Shown here piece by piece: positions 41,864 through 51,852 of a stretch of DNA of 64,000 bases (positions are counted from its first letter, which is position 1; every line of letters begins with the position of its first letter). The notes below the pieces were generated by a model. That model made no database searches. It saw only the letters and a list, made by a program, of their open reading frames with translations, and had not been told where the DNA came from. The position numbers and the translations under genes are program-made. Location: the NCBI GenBank assembly GCA_016937575.1, contig JAFHKN010000002.1, forward strand, positions 1,922,001-1,986,000, given 5' to 3'. The DNA comes from Roseomonas aeriglobus (lineage in GTDB: Bacteria; Pseudomonadota; Alphaproteobacteria; Sphingomonadales; Sphingomonadaceae).

Positions 41864-43165
41864 TCAGTCCGTCCACTGCGCGAGATCGACCGTCTCACCG
41901 ATCAGCGCGAGGCCGTGGGAAATCGAGGTCAGCTCGTTTCCTGTTTCGATCCGCCCTTCCCCGAATCGCCGCTCGAACAGCGTGCGGATCGCGGGGATCA
42001 GCGATGATCCACCGGTCAAAAAGACGCGGTCGATCGCGTCGGCGTCCACGCCCGCTTTGGCCAGCGCCGCATCCATCGCCGCTTCGATCCGGACGAGGTC
42101 GGGCGCGATCCAGCGTTCGAAGTCGGCGCGGCTGACGTCTGCCGCTATCTCCACCCCGCCCCCTTCGAAGCGGAATTCGGCATGGGGTTCGCTCGACAGC
42201 GCGCGCTTGGCGCGGCCGACGGCGTCGTACAGCGGAAACCCCTGTTCGTGCTCGATCAGCGAAATCAGCCGCCCGATCGGCGCAGGGTCGAGCGCGTCGC
42301 GATGCAGCTTGCGCAATTCCTCCAGCGTGCGGCGGTTGCGCATCAGCGCCAGGCGCGACCAGTCTGCGAAGTCGTTGAAATAGCCGCCGGGGATTTCCAG
42401 CACTTTACCGAACGATCGATAGGCACCGCCCTTCCCCAGCAGCGGCAGCAACAGATGGCTGACGATCCGCTGGTCGAATCGGTCGCCGGCGATGCCGACG
42501 CCGGCAGCGGCAAGCGGTGTGCAGCGCCGGGTGGCGCCCGCCTCCGCCACGGTGACCACCGAAAAGTCGGTCGTACCGCCGCCGAAATCGGCGATCAGGA
42601 TCGTGGCCGGATCGGTCAGCCGCTGGGCATAGCTGTAGGCGGCGCCAAGCGGTTCGTAGACATAATGAAGCTCGACGCCGAAGTCCTTCAGCATCAGGTC
42701 GTAACGTTGGCGGGCGAGCGTGGGGTCGGGCCGCGCACCGGCATATTCGACCGGGCGCCCGACGACGACCCGACGCGGACGGTCATCGAGCCGTCCGCCG
42801 GCGTGGCGGACCAGCGACTGCAGGAACAGCCGGCCCATATCCTCGAAGCGGAACGGTGTGTTGAAGATCAGCGCCCGTTCGAACAGCGGGCTCGCGGCCA
42901 CGGTCTTGAACGACTGGATGAATCGGCTGTCGAGCGGTGCCGAAAGAAATTCGGCGATCGCCCAGGGGCCCGCTTCGTGCGCGATCCCGTTCCAGCCTCG
43001 CTCCTCTTCCCAGAAGCACAGCGCCGAGCGGAAGACCTCGCCCGTCGCCTCGGCACCGGCGAAGGCGATCAGGTCCGACCGTCCCTGCCCGTCGCTCAGC
43101 GAGACGACGGTGTTGGTCGTCCCGAAATCCAGCCCCAGGGCCGGCTCGCCCGTCGTCCCGCTCAC
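41864..43165 (-). CDS. Hsp70 family protein (YegD-like)
   Basis: A 433-aa DnaK-type ATPase without a classic substrate-binding domain. 'LGLDFGTTNTVVSLSDG' is the phosphate-1 motif, 'IADFGGGTTDFSVV' the phosphate-2 motif, and 'VFLTGGSSLIPAI' the adenosine motif. Its length and lack of a C-terminal lid match the YegD branch of Hsp70-like proteins, whose role is poorly known. I choose the GTG at 43165 because GGAGG lies 5 nt upstream; a TTG at 43228 would overlap the pectinesterase gene. Confidence 0.85.
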   Translation of the reverse strand: MSGTTGEPALGLDFGTTNTVVSLSDGQGRSDLIAFAGAEATGEVFRSALCFWEEERGWNGIAHEAGPWAIAEFLSAPLDSRFIQSFKTVAASPLFERALIFNTPFRFEDMGRLFLQSLVRHAGGRLDDRPRRVVVGRPVEYAGARPDPTLARQRYDLMLKDFGVELHYVYEPLGAAYSYAQRLTDPATILIADFGGGTTDFSVVTVAEAGATRRCTPLAAAGVGIAGDRFDQRIVSHLLLPLLGKGGAYRSFGKVLEIPGGYFNDFADWSRLALMRNRRTLEELRKLHRDALDPAPIGRLISLIEHEQGFPLYDAVGRAKRALSSEPHAEFRFEGGGVEIAADVSRADFERWIAPDLVRIEAAMDAALAKAGVDADAIDRVFLTGGSSLIPAIRTLFERRFGEGRIETGNELTSISHGLALIGETVDLAQWTD

Positions 43166-43200
43166 CCGCACCTCCGTCGCCCCGCCCGCCGGGGCGGCGC

Positions 43201-44313
43201 CTATCGCACGGCTGATACGGCGGGCCAATCCTTGGCGAAAAGGCGGCGGACCTCGGCGATCGTCGGCACCTGTTTCCAGCCAATTCCGATGTCACGCCGC
43301 CGGGCCCCGGGCCCGCGCGATCCGACTTCGGCAAAGCGTGAGTCCTGCGGGTGGAACACCGCGGTCTTGCTGCCGTCGCGCGCGGTGCCCCCCATGCTGG
43401 TCCAGCCGTCGGGGTGAATGTGCGCGTCCATCGTGCAGTCGATGAACACCGCCTGCCCGATCGCGTTGGGATCGGCATAACGGCCGTCGGCGAAGCGCGT
43501 CGTCGGATGCCACGGCCGGCCGAGCGCGATGCTCGAGTCGGCAACGCCTGGCTCGCGGGTCAGGCGCGAGCGGTAGATGACGATACCGACCGGCTGCGTG
43601 ATCGGCGTCGAAGGCGCGGTGATGAAGGAGGCGAAGCCGCCCTCCGTCATCGGTGTGCCGCGGCGTCGCGTGCGGATCTCGCTGTCCTCGATCAGCATCA
43701 TTCCGTTGCCGAAGATGAAATCGACGTTCCCCGCGACCAGGCCGTTGCGGATCACCGCACGCCGCCCACGGGTCAGCAATGTGTCCTGATAGCCGAGCAT
43801 CGCGACCCGATCGAACAGCACGCGGTCGCTGGCGGTATCGAGCGCGACGGCAACCGCCTGCGACGCCGACACCTTACGCGGATCGCCTGTCGGCAGCGCA
43901 TCGTTGGCGGGGTGGTCGAAATCGTTTTCGATCGTCAGGTCGGTGACCGTGACGTCCGCCGCGGCGATGGTCAGGGTCGCGGAACCGGCGGTTCCCCAGG
44001 CGTTACGATCATAAGTCGCCGCGCTTTCGGCGACGGCACCATAATGCAGCCGGGTCCTGCCGACGCCCGCGCCGACCAGCCGGACGTGCGCGCGGCGGAT
44101 CGTCGGCTTCTCGGGGTAATCGCCTGCGCCGACGCGGATCGTCAGCCAGCGATCCGATGTGTCGCGATCGGCGGCAGCCAGCGCGTCGGTGATGGTGGCG
44201 AAGCAGGCAGGCGTCTTACCGCAATCCCGCCGAACGGTCAGATCCGTCTTCGCATGCGCGGCGGTGGCGGTGGCGGTCAGCAGACCGAGAGCGAGAAGAT
44301 AAAATCGGTGCAC
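43201..44313 (-). CDS. Pectinesterase family protein
   Basis: A 370-aa exported right-handed beta-helix enzyme of the CE8 family. A Sec signal (residues 1-21, ending A-H-A) is followed by 'GYQDTLLTRG', 'GNVDFIFGNG' (holding the two catalytic Asp residues) and 'LGRPWHPTTRF'. It should de-esterify pectin in plant material; some homologues act on acylated surface polymers. The start is GTG at 44313. No pectate lyase or other plant-wall gene is nearby. Confidence 0.88.
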   Translation of the reverse strand: MHRFYLLALGLLTATATAAHAKTDLTVRRDCGKTPACFATITDALAAADRDTSDRWLTIRVGAGDYPEKPTIRRAHVRLVGAGVGRTRLHYGAVAESAATYDRNAWGTAGSATLTIAAADVTVTDLTIENDFDHPANDALPTGDPRKVSASQAVAVALDTASDRVLFDRVAMLGYQDTLLTRGRRAVIRNGLVAGNVDFIFGNGMMLIEDSEIRTRRRGTPMTEGGFASFITAPSTPITQPVGIVIYRSRLTREPGVADSSIALGRPWHPTTRFADGRYADPNAIGQAVFIDCTMDAHIHPDGWTSMGGTARDGSKTAVFHPQDSRFAEVGSRGPGARRRDIGIGWKQVPTIAEVRRLFAKDWPAVSAVR

Positions 44314-44353
44314 GCGTCACGGTCTACCGCGCCGGCGGCAAATGTCATCCGCC

Positions 44354-44773
44354 TCAGTTCAGCCGCAGCCATGTCGTCGATTTGCAGAACAGACCTCCGA
44401 GCACGCAGCCCTTGCCGACCAGCTTGTCGTCGGGCGTCACGCGCAGCTTGCCTGCAAAGGTGCGGCCGACGGTCGGCACAAACACCTTGCCGGTATACCC
44501 ACCGTCGCCGGTCGGGCGGAATTCGCGGAAGATCTGCGTCCCCTCCAGCCGCTCGGTCCCCTTTTCACGCGCCGAGGCCTGGGCCTTGGGACTGGCCCAA
44601 ATGATCGTACCGCACACCGCATCGCCGCAGGGATAGGCGCGGATATGGACGGTGTTCTTCACATTACGCCATTCACCGCTCAGCGTCTGGCCGCCTGCGG
44701 CTGGCGCTGCGGTCGCGGGGGCAGTGCCGAGCGCCAGCACGGCGGCCGTTATCGCGCACAAACTTCCGCGCAT
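44354..44773 (-). CDS. DUF2147 domain protein
   Basis: A 139-aa exported protein with a Sec signal (residues 1-24). 'LSGEWRNVKNTVHIRAYPCG' and 'GKVFVPTVGRTFAGKLRV' are typical of DUF2147, a small beta-barrel family that is periplasmic or outer-membrane associated and of unknown function. Two disulfides are possible (C-G-D-A-V-C and C-V-L-G-G-L-F-C). GGAG lies 8 nt before the ATG. Confidence 0.85.
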   Translation of the reverse strand: MRGSLCAITAAVLALGTAPATAAPAAGGQTLSGEWRNVKNTVHIRAYPCGDAVCGTIIWASPKAQASAREKGTERLEGTQIFREFRPTGDGGYTGKVFVPTVGRTFAGKLRVTPDDKLVGKGCVLGGLFCKSTTWLRLN

Positions 44774-44899
44774 GCACCAATCTCCAATCATAGCTTGGAA
44801 ATGATGTGGGGGCCGAAGCCGACGAAAAAAGGGGCGAGCCGGGGCAGGAATGTGACGGGGTGGTCGGGGGGTAGGGACCGGGCGCGCGGGCCGCGGCCC

Positions 44900-46549
<1,650 letters not shown>

Positions 46550-46628
46550 GGCCGCTACCTATCGTGCAACGTCGGCGTGATGAAGCCGTAACCGCGCTCC
46601 GGCCTTCGCTGGGGCACAAGGAACGGTG

Positions 46629-47015
46629 TCAGACCAGCGGCGGAAACATCACCCGTCCGCCATGCAATCGCTCAAGCGCGATGCCGGCGAGGTTCTGCGC
46701 GCGGCGAACGTAGCGAAGGCGGATGCGATCCGGCTTCGGCATCGCTCGAAACGCTTCCGCCAGCGACCGATAGGCCATCGGCACCCGCACCGCCCCGCTT
46801 GCCTGCGCGATCACCGCAGCGGCGTCACCCAGCAACACCGCATCCTCGACGCCCAGTTCGACCGCCAGCCTCACGGCCACGATCAGCGCGCGCCATTCGG
46901 CTTCCATGCTGGTCCCCAGCCCCAGACCCCGCGCAACGTGCATCCGCCCGCCGACGACCACCGCCAGCTCCATCCCGGCCGGACGCAGGCCACCATCGAA
47001 GAACAGCTTGGTCAC
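46629..47015 (-). CDS. RNase HI-like protein
   Basis: A 128-aa protein with the RNase H fold. Acidic residues fit the catalytic site: Asp7 in F-F-D-G-G, a glutamate in 'TSMEAEWRAL', and Asp64 in L-L-G-D-A. It resembles the reverse-transcriptase-like RVT_3 group more than classic RnhA. The start is GTG at 47015, overlapping the oxidoreductase stop by 4 nt (GTGA), so the two genes are coupled. Its role may be RNA-DNA hybrid processing. Confidence 0.8.
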   Translation of the reverse strand: MTKLFFDGGLRPAGMELAVVVGGRMHVARGLGLGTSMEAEWRALIVAVRLAVELGVEDAVLLGDAAAVIAQASGAVRVPMAYRSLAEAFRAMPKPDRIRLRYVRRAQNLAGIALERLHGGRVMFPPLV

Positions 47016-48628
47016 GCGCGCACGATGCTGCGCGCCACCGCCTCGGCCGTCTTGATGCCATCGACCGCAGCCGACAGGATGCCGCCGGCATAGCCCGCGC
47101 CTTCCCCCGCCGGGAACAGCCCGCGGGTGTTGAGGCTGTGCCCATCCTCCCCACGGGTAAAGCGCACGGGGGAGGAGGTCCGCGTCTCGACCCCGGTCAT
47201 CACGACGTCGGGATGGTCGTAGCCAGCGATCTGCCGACCAAACACCGGGATTGCTTCCCGCATTGCCTCGACCACAAAATCGGGCAGCACGTGCGCGAGG
47301 TCGGTCGGCGTTACGCCGGGTCGGTAGGACGGCACGACCGACCCCAGCGATGTGGACGGCCGGCCGGCGAGAAAATCCCCCACCCGCTGCGCCGGCGCGA
47401 AATAATTGGAGCCGCCGGCGACGAACGCCTTTTCCTCCAGGGCCCCTTGCAGGTCGATCCCCGCGAGCGGATCGCCGGGATAGTCGCGCTCCGGGTCGAT
47501 CGCGACGACGAAGCCGGAGTTCGCATTGCGCTCGTTGCGCGAATATTGGCTCATGCCGTTGGTCGCAACGCGACCTTCCTCCGACGTTGCGGCGACGACG
47601 GTGCCGCCGGGACACATGCAGAAGCTGTAGACCGTCCGACCGTTCTTGCAGTGGTGCGAGATGTGATATTCGGCCGCGCCCAGGATCGGGTTGCCCGCGT
47701 CCTGCCCGAAGCGTGCGCGGTCGATCCAGCTTTGCGGGTGTTCGATGCGGACTCCGATCGAAAAGGGCTTCGCCTCGACGTATACGCCCGCTGCCTGCAG
47801 CATCGCGAAGGTGTCGCGCGCGCTGTGGCCGACCGCCAGGACGACGTGGTCGGCCTCGATATACGACCCGTCGTGCAGGTGCAGCCCGCGGATTTGACGG
47901 TCGCCCGCCCCCGCAGTCTCGATATCCAGCCCCTCGACCCGCATGCCGAAACGGTACTCGCCGCCCAGCGCCTCGATCTGCGCGCGGATGCTCTCGACCA
48001 TCGTCACCAGGCGGAAGGTGCCGATGTGCGGGTGCGCCTCGGTCAGAATTTCGGGTGGCGCGCCGGCTTTGACGAATTCGGTCAGCACCTTGCGATTGAG
48101 GTGCCGCGGGTCCTTGATCCGGCTGTAAAGCTTGCCGTCGGAGAAGGTCCCCGCCCCGCCCTCGCCGAACTGGACGTTGGATTCGGGGTTCAGCACGCTC
48201 TTGCGCCACAGCCCCCAGGTATCCTTGGTTCGCTCACGCACCACCTTGCCGCGCTCAAGGATGATCGGGCGGAAGCCCGCCTGCGCCAGGATCAGCGCGG
48301 CTAGCAGACCGCAGGGTCCGGCACCGATCACGACCGGGCGGCGGACGCCCGACGGGGCCATGATCGCGGGCTTGTAATGCGTGTTGGGAGTCAGGGCGAT
48401 GTCGCGGTCGCGCTTGAACCGCGCCAGCACGGCGCCCTCGTTCTTCACCGCGACGTCGACGGCATAGACCAGCGCGATGTTCGTCTTGTCGCGCGCGTCG
48501 TTGCCACGACGGGCGATCGAGAAGCGGATCAGCTCGCGCGGGGTGATTCGCAGACGCTTGCAGATCGCGGCCGGCAGGGCTTCGTCGGGGTGATGGAGCG
48601 GTAGTTTCAGGTCGGTAACGCGGATCAT
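47012..48628 (-). CDS. NAD(P)/FAD-dependent oxidoreductase, conserved subtype
   Basis: A 538-aa flavoprotein. 'VVIGAGPCGLLAALILAQAG' (about residues 90-109) is the FAD fold, and a second dinucleotide stretch lies near residue 250 ('HVVLAVGHSARDTFAML'). The N-terminal ~85 residues form a small separate domain ('IRVTDLKLPLHHP'), as in the YdcS-type flavoprotein group often annotated as FAD-dependent dehydrogenases. The substrate is unknown. The start at 48628 was preferred over an upstream start 39 nt away. Confidence 0.85.
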   Translation of the reverse strand: MIRVTDLKLPLHHPDEALPAAICKRLRITPRELIRFSIARRGNDARDKTNIALVYAVDVAVKNEGAVLARFKRDRDIALTPNTHYKPAIMAPSGVRRPVVIGAGPCGLLAALILAQAGFRPIILERGKVVRERTKDTWGLWRKSVLNPESNVQFGEGGAGTFSDGKLYSRIKDPRHLNRKVLTEFVKAGAPPEILTEAHPHIGTFRLVTMVESIRAQIEALGGEYRFGMRVEGLDIETAGAGDRQIRGLHLHDGSYIEADHVVLAVGHSARDTFAMLQAAGVYVEAKPFSIGVRIEHPQSWIDRARFGQDAGNPILGAAEYHISHHCKNGRTVYSFCMCPGGTVVAATSEEGRVATNGMSQYSRNERNANSGFVVAIDPERDYPGDPLAGIDLQGALEEKAFVAGGSNYFAPAQRVGDFLAGRPSTSLGSVVPSYRPGVTPTDLAHVLPDFVVEAMREAIPVFGRQIAGYDHPDVVMTGVETRTSSPVRFTRGEDGHSLNTRGLFPAGEGAGYAGGILSAAVDGIKTAEAVARSIVRA

Positions 48629-48855
48629 GTCGCGCGGCCTGTACCGCACGGTGACACGCTCTGCCACCGCTTGCCGCAGCGAGCCGACCCGACGTGTCGC
48701 CGGACGGACCGACCATCGGTCCGCGACGTGGGGCGAGGTGGCCGTGCAGGCCCGACCGGGCGCATCGCGCGAGGATCGGCGACAACAGTCTGAGCGCGCA
48801 TCGCGCCACCGCCCCCCCTTGCCTGCCGCCCCTCCGCCCCGGTAACGCTGGCACC

Positions 48856-49551
48856 ATGATCCTGCTGGTCGAAGACGATCCCGCGCTGCGTGTCCTGACC
48901 GCGCGAGCGCTGAAAGAAAACGGGTTCGACGTCCGCCCCTGCTCCGCCGCGCCCGAAATGCTGCTGGCGATGGAGGAAGGCGACGTCGAGCTGGTCATTC
49001 TCGACATCATGCTGCCCGGCACCAGCGGGCTCGACCTGTGCCGTCGCATCCGCCGCGACAGCGATGTGCCGATCATCTTCATCAGCGCCAAGGGCAGCGA
49101 GATGGACCGGGTTGTCGGGCTTGAGCTGGGCGCCGACGACTATATCTCGAAGCCGTTCGGCACCCGCGAGCTCGTCGCGCGCGTGCGTGCGGTGCTGCGG
49201 CGGTTCGAATCGGACAGCGGCGGCAACGCTTCGCGCGGCTTGTATCGCTTCGACGGCTGGGTCGCTGACACGCCACGCCACGAGCTGCGAGCCCCGAGCG
49301 GGGCCGTGGTCGAGCTGACCGGCGCCGAATTCGACCTGCTGACGACCCTGCTCGACCACGCCGGTCGCGTCATCGCGCGCGAGAGGTTGCTCGAGCTCAG
49401 CCGCACGCGCCAGGCCGATGCGACCGACCGCAGTATCGACGTGCTGATCAGCCGCCTGCGTCGCAAGCTGTCGACGGCCGACAAGCCCGCGCCGATCGTC
49501 ACCGTCCGCGGCGTCGGCTATATGCTAAGCGTGCCGGTCGAACGCGAGTGA
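48856..49551 (+). CDS. Response regulator, OmpR family
   Basis: A 231-aa transcription factor. The receiver domain (residues 1-115) has the acidic pair Glu6/Asp7-Asp8, the phospho-acceptor Asp50 in V-I-L-D-I, and the Lys in 'YISKPFG'. The C-terminal winged helix (about 140-228) ends 'TVRGVGYML'. The kinase gene follows with a 4-nt overlap (GTGA), so this is a cognate pair. The longer frame to the left has no receiver-like residues. The gap 48629-48855 contains nothing else I can identify. Confidence 0.93.
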   Translation: MILLVEDDPALRVLTARALKENGFDVRPCSAAPEMLLAMEEGDVELVILDIMLPGTSGLDLCRRIRRDSDVPIIFISAKGSEMDRVVGLELGADDYISKPFGTRELVARVRAVLRRFESDSGGNASRGLYRFDGWVADTPRHELRAPSGAVVELTGAEFDLLTTLLDHAGRVIARERLLELSRTRQADATDRSIDVLISRLRRKLSTADKPAPIVTVRGVGYMLSVPVERE

Positions 49552-50894
49552 GCCGGCGCCTGCGCCTGGTACCGCAGGGCATCATTGCCCGGCTGGTTGC
49601 GATCCTGCTCGTCACGCTGATCGTCGAATTCGCGATCAGCACCGCAATCTACGAGCAGGCGAGCGAGTTTTCCGTCCGTGAGGACGAGGCGCGGCGTCTG
49701 GCCGAACATCTCGTCATCGCAAGACGCCTGATCGCCGAACAGCCGCGCGACCGCCGCCACCAGATGGCGGGCGAATTGACCACCGACCGCTATTTCGTGC
49801 GCTGGAGCGCGATGCGCCCGACCCTGCCCGATGCGGGCGACAATCAGGAGCGGATGCGCGAACAGATCGTCACGTGGGAGCCGACGCTCGCGCGTACCGG
49901 GCTCCAGGCGCAGACATTGCCGCGTGCGGGCTCGACGATCGCGGTGGGGTTACTCCGCCTGCCGGAAGGCGACTGGCTGTTCTTCCGTACGATCGAGCCG
50001 CTTCAGACGACCGGTGCGACCTATGGTCGCATTTTCTCCAGCGTCATCATCATGCTGGCGCTGATGCTGCTGGGCGGGCTGTTTATCCGCCAGACGCTCA
50101 AGCCGATCCGCCTGCTGACCAACGCGGTCGAGCGTTTCGGCCCTGGTCTGGATCAATCGGGCGCCCAGCCCGAGCTTCCCCAGGGCGGTACGGGCGACGT
50201 GCAGCGGCTGGTCGACGCGTTCGATGCGATGCAGGCCCGCATCCGTCGCCTGATCGACGAGCGTACCCGCGCTCTCGCCGCAGTCAGCCACGACCTGCGC
50301 ACCCCGCTCGCCCGCCTGCGCCTGCGCGTCGAGGCGGTCGATGACCCGAGCCTGCGGCGCGAAGTCGAATCGGACCTGGAGGGGATGGAGGCGATGGTGA
50401 CCTCGCTCCTCGCCTTTCTGGGCGGCGACGGAGAGCCGGAGACGCGCCGGCTGATCGACTTGGCGGTGCTATGCGCGAGCATCGTCGACGACGCGAACGA
50501 CCATGGCCATGACATCACCTATGATGGCCCTGCCCATCTCGAGCTATGGGTTCGTCCGCTCGGCATCCGGCGGGCGGTCGTCAATCTCGTCGAGAATGCC
50601 GTGCGCTACGGCAGTGAAGCGGCGCTCGAACTGACGATCGACGGCGACGGCGTCGTCATCTGCGTCACCGACAACGGCCCCGGCATTCCGGAGGAATCGA
50701 TGATGCTGGTTCGAGAGCCATTCGTCCGGCTCGACCATGCGCGGCAACGCGACACCAACGGCTTCGGCCTGGGTCTGTCGATCGTCGAGCGCGCCGTGGC
50801 CGACGAGAGCGGGGAGTTCACGTTGGCCAATCGCGACAGCGGCGGGCTGGCGGCGATGATCCGACTGCCCTTTCGTGCCGGAGCGGCCGACTGA
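49548..50894 (+). CDS. Sensor histidine kinase, EnvZ-type
   Basis: A 448-aa inner-membrane kinase. It has two spans (about residues 12-35 and 162-182) flanking a periplasmic sensor of about 125 residues, then a HAMP segment, the phospho-acceptor His248 in A-V-S-H-D-L-R-T-P, an N-box 'NLVENAVRYG', 'DNGPGIPEE' and 'GFGLGLSIV'. The signal sensed is unknown. The start is GTG, overlapping the regulator stop. The adjacent carbonic anhydrase operon starts 163 bp downstream and may be a target, by proximity only. Confidence 0.92.
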   Translation: MSRRLRLVPQGIIARLVAILLVTLIVEFAISTAIYEQASEFSVREDEARRLAEHLVIARRLIAEQPRDRRHQMAGELTTDRYFVRWSAMRPTLPDAGDNQERMREQIVTWEPTLARTGLQAQTLPRAGSTIAVGLLRLPEGDWLFFRTIEPLQTTGATYGRIFSSVIIMLALMLLGGLFIRQTLKPIRLLTNAVERFGPGLDQSGAQPELPQGGTGDVQRLVDAFDAMQARIRRLIDERTRALAAVSHDLRTPLARLRLRVEAVDDPSLRREVESDLEGMEAMVTSLLAFLGGDGEPETRRLIDLAVLCASIVDDANDHGHDITYDGPAHLELWVRPLGIRRAVVNLVENAVRYGSEAALELTIDGDGVVICVTDNGPGIPEESMMLVREPFVRLDHARQRDTNGFGLGLSIVERAVADESGEFTLANRDSGGLAAMIRLPFRAGAAD

Positions 50895-51056
50895 CAGCGT
50901 CGTGCCGCCACCTGCGCGGGCGCACCGCGAAGCCGTCCCGGACAAATTTGCATCAGCAACACTTCGTTACAGTGGGCGGTGGGTACGGAAAGGTCGCACC
51001 CGCTACATCCTCGTTCGAACCGGCGCATGGGCGCTGCAATTTCGAGGGTGTCTCCA

Positions 51057-51767
51057 ATGCCGCATACCAACGACGTCATCGGCCGCGTTTTCGGTTTCGA
51101 GAACGAAGTGTTCGCCAATGAAGCCGGCCTGTACGGCAAGCTCGCGCACGAGGGCCAGGCGCCGAAGGTGCTGATCATTTCCTGTTCCGACTCGCGCGTG
51201 GTGCCGGAGCAGATCATGCAGGCCAAGCCGGGCGAGCTGTTCGTGATCCGCAACGCCGGCAACATCGTACCCCCCTTCGCGCAGCAGAACGGCGGCGTCA
51301 CCGCCACGATCGAATATGCGGTCGCGGCGCTGGGCGTCACCGACGTCGTGATCTGCGGCCATTCGGGCTGCGGGGCGATGGGCGCGCTGACCAATCCGGA
51401 AGGGCTGGACGCGTTGCCGAGCGTGAAGGCCTGGCTGAAGCACAGCCATGCGGCCAAATCGGTCGTCGACCACAGCTATCCCGAACTCGACGGGCAGGCC
51501 GCGATCCGCGCCGCCAGCCTTGAGAACGTCGTCGTGCAGCTCCAGCATCTGCGCACCCACCCTGCCGTCGCCAGCCGCATCGCCAAGGGCGAGCTGACGC
51601 TGCACGGCTGGTTCGTCGACATCCACAGTGGCGGGATCCTCGCGCTGGACGGCGAACAGGGTCGGTTCAAGCCGGTGCGCGATGGCGAGGACCTGCCTGT
51701 CGCGCTGTCGCCTGCGCGCCGCCTGGCCGCCGACTTCGTCGAAACCGAAGACGCCGTCGCCGCCTAA
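51057..51767 (+). CDS. Beta-carbonic anhydrase
   Basis: A 236-aa zinc enzyme (CO2 to bicarbonate). Zinc ligands are Cys43, His102 and Cys105 (C-S-D-S-R and G-H-S-G-C-G), with the Asp45-Arg47 dyad intact. The N-terminal and C-terminal helices match the plant-type subgroup. A long frame runs further left, but the ATG at 51057 is the first with a suitable N-terminus. It is the first gene of a three-gene group with a SulP transporter and a second anhydrase, but an intrinsic terminator lies between it and the SulP gene. Confidence 0.93.
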   Translation: MPHTNDVIGRVFGFENEVFANEAGLYGKLAHEGQAPKVLIISCSDSRVVPEQIMQAKPGELFVIRNAGNIVPPFAQQNGGVTATIEYAVAALGVTDVVICGHSGCGAMGALTNPEGLDALPSVKAWLKHSHAAKSVVDHSYPELDGQAAIRAASLENVVVQLQHLRTHPAVASRIAKGELTLHGWFVDIHSGGILALDGEQGRFKPVRDGEDLPVALSPARRLAADFVETEDAVAA

Positions 51768-51781
51768 CCGTTCCCTCACCT

Positions 51782-51839
51782 GAAGCGGCCGTCCCAAACC
51801 TCCCCCAAATCCCCTCGCGGGCGGCCGCTTCATTTTTTT
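51782..51839 (+). terminator. Intrinsic terminator between the carbonic anhydrase and SulP genes
   Basis: GAAGCGGCCG (51782-51791) pairs perfectly with CGGCCGCTTC (51822-51831) across a 30-nt loop and is followed by seven T (51833-51839). The SulP start is 14 nt further on, with its own GGGAAG site. It probably limits read-through from the first gene or acts as an attenuator for the transporter. Confidence 0.8.
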
Positions 51840-51852
51840 CCAGGGAAGTTTC

